The notes: generated by a model from the sequence alone, not told the origin. A stretch of 5,831 nt of DNA from Comamonadaceae bacterium (GCA_947460065.1 CANHGF010000178.1:1-5831); one strand, 5' to 3'; numbered from the stretch's first letter, positions 1 to 5,173 are shown. Numbers and translations are program-made.

Positions 1-539
1 GAGGTGTTGAAGGCGCTGCTGAATGTCCCGGTCGAGCCATTGTTCAATGCTGCCGACCGTTCCCCGCCGGCGCTCGCGGCACCAGAATTTTTATTCTGGC
101 TGGTCTCACTGTTGTCGCTGGTGGTCGTCGTCGTCGTCGTGGTACTGGTCGTGGCGGCCGAACTGGTGGTGTTATTGGCTGTGTTGGTGCTACTGTTGGA
201 GTTATCCGTCGCGGTGGTACTGCGGTTAGAGTTGTCCGTCAGCCTGCTGCGGTTGGAGTTGTCTGTCGCCGTGGTACTGCGGTTGGAGCTGTCCGTTGCT
301 GTGGTGCTGCGGTTGGAGTTATCTGCCGTCGAAGAGCTGCGGTTGGAGTTGTCCGTTGCTGTGGTGCTGCTGTTTGAGCTGTCCGTGTTGGTGCTGCGGT
401 TAGAGTTGTCCGTCAGCGCGGTACTCATGCTGCTGGTGCTACCGCCGTCGGTGTTTTGCGTGCTGGCGACCTGCGCCATGGCGGCCGAGCTCAGCCCATA
501 GGCTAAGACGATGGCCGAGGCGATACGTGTGAACTTCAT
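1..539 (-). CDS. Secreted Asn/Ser/Thr-rich repeat protein, candidate surface fibre or adhesin (3' end outside window)
   Basis: The minus strand is open from the ATG at 539-537 to the window edge, giving 179 codons without a stop. A GGGAG ribosome binding site (552-548) lies 8 bases before the ATG. Residues 1-22 are a classic Sec signal peptide (MKFTRIASAIVLAYGLSSAA, then MA) with an AMA|Q cleavage site. The mature part has almost no hydrophobic or aromatic residues. Residues 43-123 hold eight imperfect 9-10-residue repeats of the form TD(N/S)SN(R/S)S-STTA, with Asp at 44, 53, 63, 73, 83, 93, 102 and 112. Residues 133-140 are eight Thr, then a more mixed segment (SDNSETSQNKN) leads to FSSAFNT at the edge. 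Such composition is typical of secreted, unstructured or fibre-forming surface proteins. A role as amyloid or adhesin is inference, and the C-terminal part that would decide it is missing. A sigma-54 promoter upstream and a divergent outer-membrane protein plus sigma-54 activator gene pair suggest a dedicated regulated module. I do not recognise a named gene. Confidence 0.85.
   Translation of the reverse strand, partial: MKFTRIASAIVLAYGLSSAAMAQVASTQNTDGGSTSSMSTALTDNSNRSTNTDSSNSSTTATDNSNRSSSTADNSNRSTTATDSSNRSTTATDNSNRSRLTDNSNRSTTATDNSNSSTNTANNTTSSAATTSTTTTTTTTSDNSETSQNKNSGAASAGGERSAALNNGSTGTFSSAFNT
124..140 (-). repeat. In-frame trinucleotide microsatellite (ACG codons) encoding part of a poly-Thr tract
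   Basis: Five perfect GTC triplets on the plus strand (124-138, plus GT) are five consecutive ACG Thr codons on the coding strand, inside an eight-Thr run. Slippage here would change tract length in steps of one residue without breaking the frame. Confidence 0.8.
171..413 (-). repeat. Eight tandem 27-33-bp coding repeats (TDNSNRSTTA type)
   Basis: Within the secreted protein gene a roughly 30-bp unit recurs about eight times, encoding variants of TDNSNRSTTA. The most exact copies differ by synonymous changes (for example aactct/aactcc and agc/agt), so selection appears to keep the peptide while the DNA drifts. Two copies have Ser in place of Arg (TDSSNSSTTA, TDNSNSSTNT), and three spacings are shortened to nine residues. 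Such repeats can expand or contract by recombination and should vary in number between strains. Confidence 0.85.
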
Positions 540-619
540 AAAAACTTCTCCCAGTGGTGAGTGAGTCGATGGGCCAAGGCCCCGCTTGAATTGCGTCGCC
601 GCAAATCGACCTTCACCAC

Positions 620-635
620 TGCAACATCGGTGCCA
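620..635 (-). promoter_or_regulatory. Sigma-54 (RpoN) promoter for the repeat protein gene
   Basis: Read on the minus strand, 635-620 is TGGCACCGATGTTGCA. This matches the established -24/-12 consensus TGGCACG-N4-TTGCW at every position but one, with the obligatory GG (634-633) and GC (622-621) exactly ten bases apart. Transcription would start near 609, giving a leader of about 70 bases before the ATG at 539. A sigma-54 promoter requires an AAA+ activator, and one is encoded close by at 2192-3553. Confidence 0.85.
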
Positions 636-710
636 GCATGTGGCTGATCCATGTAGAAGGGCCTGTGTCCTTGCATAAAGCCTGTACCGGTAGAGTCCGA
701 TTGCACCCCC

Positions 711-734
711 GCGGCCAGCGCTCGCAGCGGCCGC
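711..734. promoter_or_regulatory. Inverted repeat GCGGCC-N12-GGCCGC, possible upstream activator site
   Basis: A perfect 6-bp inverted repeat with a 12-base spacer (711-716 and 729-734) sits about 76-100 bp upstream of the -24 element of the sigma-54 promoter. That is where enhancer sites of sigma-54 activators usually lie. The repeat is GC-only in a GC-rich region, so chance occurrence is quite possible, and no second copy was found. A role as binding site of the activator encoded at 2192-3553 is inference. Confidence 0.3.
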
Positions 735-1035
735 GTCACACAAGTCAGACACTGAAGCCGGCCGATGGAGCTGCCGCTCGCGACCCAACCCTTCGGTTCT
801 CCCCGTGCGCCACCCCCCATGCAATGCTGCTCAATCTTGTGACAGGGCTGCCAGCGCCTGGCTAGCGCTCGGACCCGACACGGCCCGCCGGCCTGTTACG
901 GCGTCTCACTTTCTCAGAAGACATCAAGCCCGCATCTGACAAGCGGCAGCGACATTGGCTTGTGCGACCGAACCAGGAGGGACTTTCACAATCGAATTTA
1001 GCAACAGAAAATCCTTTTTGATACGAGGTGCAAGA

Positions 1036-2178
1036 GTGAGCAACAAAGGCCAGAACAATAGCCACACAATTTTCTTGAATCGATACATCGTGCGCTGCTG
1101 CACACTCGCTCTGCTCGCTCCATGCTTGAGTCTTGCGCAGGGTACAGCAGCCGCCCAGACCGATGACACGGCACAGCGACCAGTCCGTGTCGGAACTGCA
1201 CCTGCCGAGCGATCTGGGTCGAACCTGTCGGCCGCTTCCAGCTTGTTCGAGCAACCGGGCATCCTGACCGGCAAAGGGAAGCTGGTCCTAGAGCCCTCCA
1301 TCGCTTACAGCTACTCATCGAGCAATCGGGTGGCGCTGGTGGGCTATACCGTGATTCCATCCCTGCTCATCGGTCTGGTCGATGTGCGAGAGGTCAAACG
1401 CAACACGCTGACAGGCGCCATGAGCATGCGCTACGGCCTAAGCAGCCGGCTGGAGGTCGAGGGCAAGCTTCCCTATGTGTACCGCCACGATGACACCATC
1501 AGCCGGGAAATTTTTACCGGCTCGGCCACCGACAGCGTGTTCAGAACCTCCGGCAAGGCGCTCGGAGATGCAGAGATCGGTGCGCGCTACCAAATCAATC
1601 AACCCAGAGACGGCCTGCCCTACCTCGTCGGCTCCTTGCGCTTCAAAGCGCGTAACGGCAAGGACCCCTTTGAGGTAGTCACCGACTGCGCCACCCGCTG
1701 CATTGGAAGCACCACCGGGACGGGCTTGCCATTGGACCTGCCCACCGGCTCGGGCTTTTACTCCTTGCAGCCTGGCCTGACCTGGTTGTTGCCTTCAGAC
1801 CCTGCTGTATTGTTCGGGGGTGTGAGCTACACCCACAGTTTCAAGCGCAACAACATCACCCGCTTGGTACTCAACGGGGAGCGCGAACCCATCGGCGACG
1901 TACAGCCGGGCGGCGTCATCGGATTGAACTTTGGCATGGGCCTGTCACTCAATGAAAAAACCGCCTTCAGCATGGGTTTTGACATCAACTCGGTCGGCCG
2001 AACACAGCAAAACGGCACGCCAGTGGCCAGTTCGGTTCGCACGCAATTGGCCAGTCTGTTGCTGGGCTATTCCTACCGGGTGAGCCCCAAAACCACAGTC
2101 AACCTGGCCCTGTCCGCCGGACTGACGCGCGACACGCCCGATTTATCGCTGAGCCTGCGCTTGCCGTTCTCGTTCTGA
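1036..2178 (+). CDS. Predicted outer-membrane beta-barrel protein (transporter-like)
   Basis: This is a 380-residue exported protein. I chose the GTG at 1036 because GAGGTG at 1026-1031 gives a ribosome binding site and the frame then leads into a signal peptide. The leader has Arg at 17 and 20, a hydrophobic core at about 22-35, and cleavage near SLA|Q (35/36) or AAA|Q (40/41). A TTG at 1075 would give a more compact signal peptide but has no ribosome binding site. From residue 84 onward the chain shows alternating amphipathic strands (LEPSIAYSYSS, MRYGLSSRLEVEGKLPYVYR, LLLGYSYR) and ends in SLSLRLPFSF. A terminal Phe on such a strand is the usual outer-membrane barrel insertion signature. 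A Cys pair (C218, C222 in TDCATRC) may form a periplasmic disulfide. The protein resembles the family usually annotated only as 'transporter' or PF13557-like; its substrate is unknown. It is followed after 13 bp by the sigma-54 activator, so the two are probably one operon, divergent from the repeat protein that it may help to export or anchor. Confidence 0.8.
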   Translation: MSNKGQNNSHTIFLNRYIVRCCTLALLAPCLSLAQGTAAAQTDDTAQRPVRVGTAPAERSGSNLSAASSLFEQPGILTGKGKLVLEPSIAYSYSSSNRVALVGYTVIPSLLIGLVDVREVKRNTLTGAMSMRYGLSSRLEVEGKLPYVYRHDDTISREIFTGSATDSVFRTSGKALGDAEIGARYQINQPRDGLPYLVGSLRFKARNGKDPFEVVTDCATRCIGSTTGTGLPLDLPTGSGFYSLQPGLTWLLPSDPAVLFGGVSYTHSFKRNNITRLVLNGEREPIGDVQPGGVIGLNFGMGLSLNEKTAFSMGFDINSVGRTQQNGTPVASSVRTQLASLLLGYSYRVSPKTTVNLALSAGLTRDTPDLSLSLRLPFSF

Positions 2179-2191
2179 GCCAGCACATCGC

Positions 2192-3553
2192 ATGGCTGCT
2201 TCCCAGGCTCTCTATTGCTGCCCGTCCTTACCTGCGGCAGACATCGCCCAGCACCTGCGACTGCAGGGCTGGCATCTGATCCACAGCTCTGAAGACGGAT
2301 CTTTCACAGCACCCCCTCCGGTCGGTCTGCGGGGGCAGGTGGGTTTGGTCTGGCTTGGCGAGGCGTCGACCCCGCGGCTTCAGCGAACCCTGCAATGCCT
2401 GCGGGGTCTGCGCACCCCTGGTCCGATTCAATGGGTGGGCGTGCTGCCGCCCGAGGCGCTCGAGCTGATCGCCTGGCGGGAGCTGGTGATCAACCATCTG
2501 CACGATCACCAGACACACCCGCTGTCCTGCGGGGCACTCGACCAAATGCTCGCCAGTGCCCAACGCCGGGCCAGCCTGTTGCAAGGCAGTGGTGCGCTGA
2601 GTCTGGCCAACGATGACTTGGGCATGATCGGTCGCAGCCCCGCCATGACAGGCTTGCGCCAGCAGATCAGAAAAGTCGCGCTCGTCGATGCCCCCGTCCT
2701 CATCAGCGGGGAGAGCGGCAGCGGCAAGGAGTTGGCCGCGCAAGCCATACACCAGCAATCGCGGCGCGCCAACGGACCCTTTGTGGCCGTCAACTGCGGC
2801 GCCATTGCGCCGACACTGATCCAGTCTGAGCTATTCGGCCATGAGCGGGGCTCATTTACCGGGGCTACCACCGGACGCGCCGGTTTGATCGAAGCGGCTG
2901 CCGAAGGAACCTTGTTTCTCGATGAAATTGGTGACTTGCCCTTGGAGTTGCAAACCAATCTGCTGCGCTTTTTACAGGAACACACCATCCAGAAAGTTGG
3001 CTCCAGTCGTTCGCTGCAGGTTGACGCCCGCGTGATCGCCGCCTCGCACATTGATCTGGCCAGCGCGGTCGCCAGTGGCCGCTTCAGGGAAGACCTTTTT
3101 TATCGGCTCAACGTGCTGCCCTTGCATCTGCCGCCCCTGCGCGAGCGCTTGTCGGACATCCCCGCGCTTGCGCGCCATTTTCTGCGCAGCCATCTTGTTT
3201 GCATGAGCCACACCAAGGTTGAGGGTTTGAGCCAAGACGCGCTGTCGGCCCTGTTGGCCCACCCCTGGCCTGGCAATGTGCGCGAGCTCCAAAACCGGCT
3301 GCGCCGCGCCGTGGTGATGGCCGACAACAGCCTGATCTCTGCCGCCGACCTCGGACTGCTGAGCCAAGCGGACAACCCGGCACTGGCGCTGGAGACCATC
3401 CGGGACCTCGCCGAACGCGAGGCCATCGAAAGGGCTCTGGACCGGGTCGATCAGAACATGACCCATGCCGCCCGCCTGCTGGGCATCTCACGCATGACGC
3501 TCTACCGGCTCCGGCAAAAACACGGCCTGGGCGACTGGCCGGCTGCGGCATGA
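2192..3553 (+). CDS. Sigma-54-dependent transcriptional activator with VpsR-like N-terminal domain, Fis-type HTH
   Basis: This complete 453-residue enhancer-binding protein remodels RNA polymerase-sigma-54 by ATP hydrolysis. Residues 1-about 130 form a receiver-like domain. At the place of the usual phospho-acceptor Asp (GLVWLGEAS, 51-59) there is Gly56, so control by phosphorylation is unlikely. The motif HDHQTHP (104-110) resembles the (F/Y)DYHTLP segment that I associate with VpsR-type regulators, whose Vibrio member responds to c-di-GMP. The AAA+ core is intact: Walker A GESGSGKE (173-180), sigma-54-contacting loop GSFTGA (220-225, Ser for the usual Ala), Walker B LFLDEIGD (241-248), arginine-finger region FREDLFYRLNV (298-308) and sensor II GNVREL (361-366). 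The C-terminal helix-turn-helix is at about 423-446 (MTHAARLLGISRMTLYRL). The start at 2192 has no strong ribosome binding site, and the gene lies 13 bp after the barrel gene, so translational coupling is plausible. Its most obvious target is the sigma-54 promoter at 635-620. Confidence 0.92.
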   Translation: MAASQALYCCPSLPAADIAQHLRLQGWHLIHSSEDGSFTAPPPVGLRGQVGLVWLGEASTPRLQRTLQCLRGLRTPGPIQWVGVLPPEALELIAWRELVINHLHDHQTHPLSCGALDQMLASAQRRASLLQGSGALSLANDDLGMIGRSPAMTGLRQQIRKVALVDAPVLISGESGSGKELAAQAIHQQSRRANGPFVAVNCGAIAPTLIQSELFGHERGSFTGATTGRAGLIEAAAEGTLFLDEIGDLPLELQTNLLRFLQEHTIQKVGSSRSLQVDARVIAASHIDLASAVASGRFREDLFYRLNVLPLHLPPLRERLSDIPALARHFLRSHLVCMSHTKVEGLSQDALSALLAHPWPGNVRELQNRLRRAVVMADNSLISAADLGLLSQADNPALALETIRDLAEREAIERALDRVDQNMTHAARLLGISRMTLYRLRQKHGLGDWPAAA

Positions 3554-3682
3554 GAGTCACCGATTAACGCAGGCCACCGGGCATCAGCGCCTGACCACCG
3601 CCTTGTAGCTGAAACGATCGCCCCTGCCCTGCTCCCGTAAGCCGGACCAGCCGTTTTTCCGAGAAGTCCGTCAACCTGGAAA

Positions 3683-3754
3683 ATGATGGACATGCGCGCC
3701 AGCAAATTCAGCGAAGAACAAATCATTGGTTTCTTGCATCTGCCGATGCTCTGA
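3683..3754 (+). pseudogene. Relic of an IS3-family OrfA transposase N-terminus
   Basis: The plus strand reads MMDMRASKFSEEQIIGFL and then, after an apparent junction near 3737, HLPML and a stop. The stretch KFSEEQIIGFL is the conserved beginning of IS3-group OrfA proteins (xxRFSEEQIIGIL...), which normally continue for 80-100 residues with a helix-turn-helix; none of that follows here. The bases before it (about 3645-3682) may belong to the same insertion-sequence end, but I could not identify a terminal inverted repeat pair or target duplication. I read it as a decayed insertion scar between two convergent genes. The match is short, so chance is not excluded. Confidence 0.55.
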
Positions 3755-3763
3755 ACTCAGTTC
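3736..3763. repeat. Two short hairpins, GCATC-tgcc-GATGC and GAACT-c-AGTTC
   Basis: Two perfect 5-bp inverted repeats (3736-3749 and 3753-3763) abut the larger hairpin. They overlap it: AGTTC shares bases with the left arm at 3760-3768, and TGCATC (3735-3740) could also pair with GATGCA (3781-3786) inside the large hairpin. The pairings are therefore mutually exclusive. The function is unknown. Confidence 0.4.
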
Positions 3764-3798
3764 CCCCGTCTGTCTGCACTGATGCAGGCCGGGGGAAC
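3760..3798. terminator. Strong hairpin between convergent genes, possible terminator (no U tract)
   Basis: GTTCCCCCG (3760-3768) pairs perfectly with CGGGGGAAC (3790-3798). Inside it CTGCA (3774-3778) pairs with TGCAG (3783-3787) around a CTGA loop. The hairpin starts about 9 bases beyond the stop of the leftward cobalamin-protein gene and lies about 200 bases beyond the activator gene, so it could end or protect transcripts from either side. No run of T follows on either strand, so it is not a canonical Rho-independent terminator. It could instead be part of an insertion-sequence end. Confidence 0.5.
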
Positions 3799-3806
3799 GG
3801 TCTTCA

Positions 3807-4655
3807 TCAGCTTTTACCTGTGTCTGGTCCCAGCGAGCGCATCGCCAATTGGCGGGCGACACGCATAGCCGCCAGCGGGTCCAAGCACACGGCGTCCGCC
3901 CCGTAACACTCCCCTGCGCTCTCAACTTGAGTGAAAGCCACGCCGCCAAGCAGCACACCGATGCGCGGGTTCAGAGAGTGGCGACGCAAGGCCTTGACAA
4001 GGGCAGGCAAGGTGTCGAGTTGCTGAAGGAGTCCCACCGAAAGGCCCAGCACGTCAAACCAGTTGGCTTGAACTGCGCCTAGCAATTTCTTCTCAGTGGT
4101 GGCCACCTCCACATGAACGTCCCAACCGTCGTTGACAAAAAACTCAGACACCATCGTTAACCCCAGCAGATGCTGCGAGCCCGGCGCAGCAGCAACCATG
4201 GCGCGGAATTTAGGACCCTCTCGATGGGAACTTCGGCGACTTAAAGAGCTGTAGTGATGCGTCATGTTTTGCATGCGCAGCAGACCTAATGTCACTTGAG
4301 AAAAATTCAGCCGATCTTGATTCCACAATTCGCCGAGGTAACGCGCTGCAGGGGCGATCAATTTGAGCAAAATCTCCGGAGCGCCGCGGCGATCGTGCAT
4401 CAAACGATCCACCATTTCCCAGCAGGCTTTCTCGTCCTCCAAATGGCAGAGTTGGGCAAATTCGGCCACCACGTCTGCGCTGGGCGGGATGTAGGGGCCG
4501 GCAGACCCAGAGCCACTGGGCAACTGGTCCCTATGAGCGCGTACCAACTGCGGCACGATCTGCAATTCGATCACTGAAAGCAAAGACTTTTTGCAGGCGT
4601 CCGCAGGACTCTGTTCGTCACCCACTGAACGCCAAGACTGGCTACCTTGCGACAT
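3807..4655 (-). CDS. Cobalamin-binding-domain regulator of PpaA/AerR type
   Basis: I placed the start at the ATG 4655-4653, giving 282 residues, because GGTGGA lies just upstream and conserved-looking sequence begins soon after. An upstream ATG at 4895 would add 80 residues of unconvincing composition. Residues about 60-140 are a helical region with LGELW (107-111). The nine residues after Trp111 end in VT (121-122), where the CarH-type light sensors have EH in their Wx9EH cap. Residues about 150-270 form a Rossmann-like B12-binding domain. PGSQHLLG (158-165) carries the candidate lower-ligand His162, with Ser where the canonical DxHxxG motif has Asp; LSVGL (205-209) and LLGG (235-238) follow. 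PpaA and AerR family members bind cobalamin and counteract the photosynthesis repressor PpsR/CrtJ. No DNA-binding domain is visible here, which also fits an antirepressor. The gene is convergent with the sigma-54 activator and is probably monocistronic. A generic B12-binding regulator unrelated to photosynthesis remains possible. Confidence 0.75.
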   Translation of the reverse strand: MSQGSQSWRSVGDEQSPADACKKSLLSVIELQIVPQLVRAHRDQLPSGSGSAGPYIPPSADVVAEFAQLCHLEDEKACWEMVDRLMHDRRGAPEILLKLIAPAARYLGELWNQDRLNFSQVTLGLLRMQNMTHHYSSLSRRSSHREGPKFRAMVAAAPGSQHLLGLTMVSEFFVNDGWDVHVEVATTEKKLLGAVQANWFDVLGLSVGLLQQLDTLPALVKALRRHSLNPRIGVLLGGVAFTQVESAGECYGADAVCLDPLAAMRVARQLAMRSLGPDTGKS

Positions 4656-4774
4656 AACGATCCACCCAGTGACGAAGTCTGCAGGCCGGGGATACGGCCT
4701 AACCCACATGACCAAGGCTGTAGCGCTTCTTCTAGCGAGCCATCGTAGGCAAGCTTCGCAAGCTAAAGAATACG

Positions 4775-4792
4775 TTGAAACCCTCGGTTCAA
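4775..4792. repeat. Inverted repeat TTGAAACC-CTC-GGTTCAA, possible operator
   Basis: TTGAAACC (4775-4782) and GGTTCAA (4786-4792) are complementary except for one extra A. The element lies 120-137 bp upstream of the chosen start of the cobalamin-protein gene and could be a regulator site or a small hairpin. It matches neither the TGT-N12-ACA pattern of PpsR nor any other site I can name. Confidence 0.3.
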
Positions 4793-4795
4793 GGT

Positions 4796-4819
4796 GATTG
4801 CCTAAAGGCGATGGCAATC
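4796..4819. repeat. Inverted repeat GATTGCC-N10-GGCAATC
   Basis: A perfect 7-bp inverted repeat with a 10-base spacer that itself supports an alternative GCC-TAAA-GGC hairpin (4800-4809). It is directly next to the inverted repeat at 4775-4792, upstream of the cobalamin-protein gene. It may be an operator, or the end of a decayed mobile element. Confidence 0.35.
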
Positions 4820-4964
4820 GGACCCTGAAGAAGGTCAAGGCGGCGATGAATTTGAGTAGGGTGCCGGGGCAATTGCGGACCAGCATTTGGGGCAATGGCG
4901 ACCCAACTGCACGCCACGGTCAAATTCTGTTTGATTCGAAGCGTTACGAGCATCGGCCAGATCC

Positions 4965-4985
4965 GGCTGGCATTGCTCGCCAGCC
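4965..4985. repeat. Perfect hairpin GGCTGGC-N7-GCCAGCC
   Basis: A 7-bp GC-rich stem with the loop ATTGCTC. No T tract follows on either strand, so it is not a standard terminator. It lies just before the shift to more GC-rich sequence. Confidence 0.4.
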
Positions 4986-5026
4986 CTATCTGCATGCTGA
5001 AGGCAGTCTCGTGCGCGAGGCTGCGC

Positions 5027-5173
5027 GGCCTCATCCCCCAGGCCGAACTGGCCCGCGGCGTGGCCCTGCAGGTGGTGCTGATCGGCGTTCTGATCATGCT
5101 GATGCTGCTTTGGCGCCCGTTCGGGCTGCTGAGCCAGGCCCCGGCCGTCTCAAAGCACGCGGCCAACCCCTGA
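5027..5173 (+). pseudogene. Probable decayed 3' end of an inner-membrane permease (LivH/LivM-like)
   Basis: In this frame one strongly hydrophobic segment (VALQVVLIGVLIMLMLLWRP, about 5063-5122) is followed by FGLLSQAP and a stop at 5171-5173. A final membrane helix followed by (L/F)RPxGLxG and a short tail is how branched-chain amino-acid ABC permeases of the LivH/LivM type usually end. Upstream in the same frame (4895-5026) there is no further membrane segment or permease motif, so at most the last 40-50 residues of a protein of about 300 remain. The likeness is from memory of the family and is short; a small single-pass membrane protein or chance is possible. Confidence 0.35.

Larger units (their letters stand above)
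540..1035. other. Divergent control region between the repeat protein and the outer-membrane protein genes
   Basis: About 500 bases separate the two divergent starts. I see no credible coding sequence in it: the open frames there have no family resemblance and no good ribosome binding sites. It contains the sigma-54 promoter at 635-620 for the leftward gene and an inverted repeat at 711-734 placed like an enhancer site. A second small palindrome, CCAG-CGC-CTGG, lies at 851-861. No convincing promoter of any class was found for the rightward gene. An AGGAGG at about 975-980 has no in-frame start codon at a proper distance. Confidence 0.6.
4656..5026. other. Gene-poor stretch with inverted repeats, probably the control region of the leftward gene
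   Basis: No reading frame here shows a recognisable family, signal peptide or convincing ribosome binding site. Two adjacent inverted repeats (4775-4792 and 4796-4819) and the hairpin GGCTGGC-N7-GCCAGCC at 4965-4985 are the only structure I find. AGCTT-CGC-AAGCT at 4752-4764 is a further small palindrome. The promoter of the cobalamin-protein gene should lie here, but I could not place it. Base composition becomes clearly more GC-rich from about 5000 onward, which suggests a junction between segments of different origin. Confidence 0.5.

Noticed and set aside
4..501. 165-codon plus-strand open frame rich in Leu and Val with LELSV repeats
   Set aside because: It is the antisense of the repeat protein. 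The minus strand has a perfect signal peptide, a ribosome binding site and a sigma-54 promoter, while this frame has none.
660..674. Plus-strand GG...TTGCA resembling a second sigma-54 promoter for the barrel gene
   Set aside because: The GG and GC are 11 rather than 10 bases apart and the -24 part is poor. Two other GG-N10-GC spacings (795-808 and 871-884) lack the TTGC element.
955..1035. Longer barrel protein starting at TTG 955
   Set aside because: It would bury the signal peptide 40 residues inside the chain, and it has no ribosome binding site; GTG 1036 has GAGGTG ahead of it.
862..1360. Three minus-strand frames overlapping the start of the barrel gene
   Set aside because: They show no family features and lie antisense to the exported barrel protein, whose reading is well supported.
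2228..3560. Several minus-strand frames inside the activator gene
   Set aside because: They are shadows of a complete, motif-verified sigma-54 activator.
4656..4895. Extension of the cobalamin-protein gene to the ATG at 4895 (362 residues)
   Set aside because: The added 80 residues have no domain-like features and cover the inverted repeats; ATG 4655 has a suitable ribosome binding site.
4656..4900. PpsR-type TGT-N12-ACA sites upstream of the cobalamin-protein gene
   Set aside because: I looked for this spacing because of the PpaA likeness and found no complete match.
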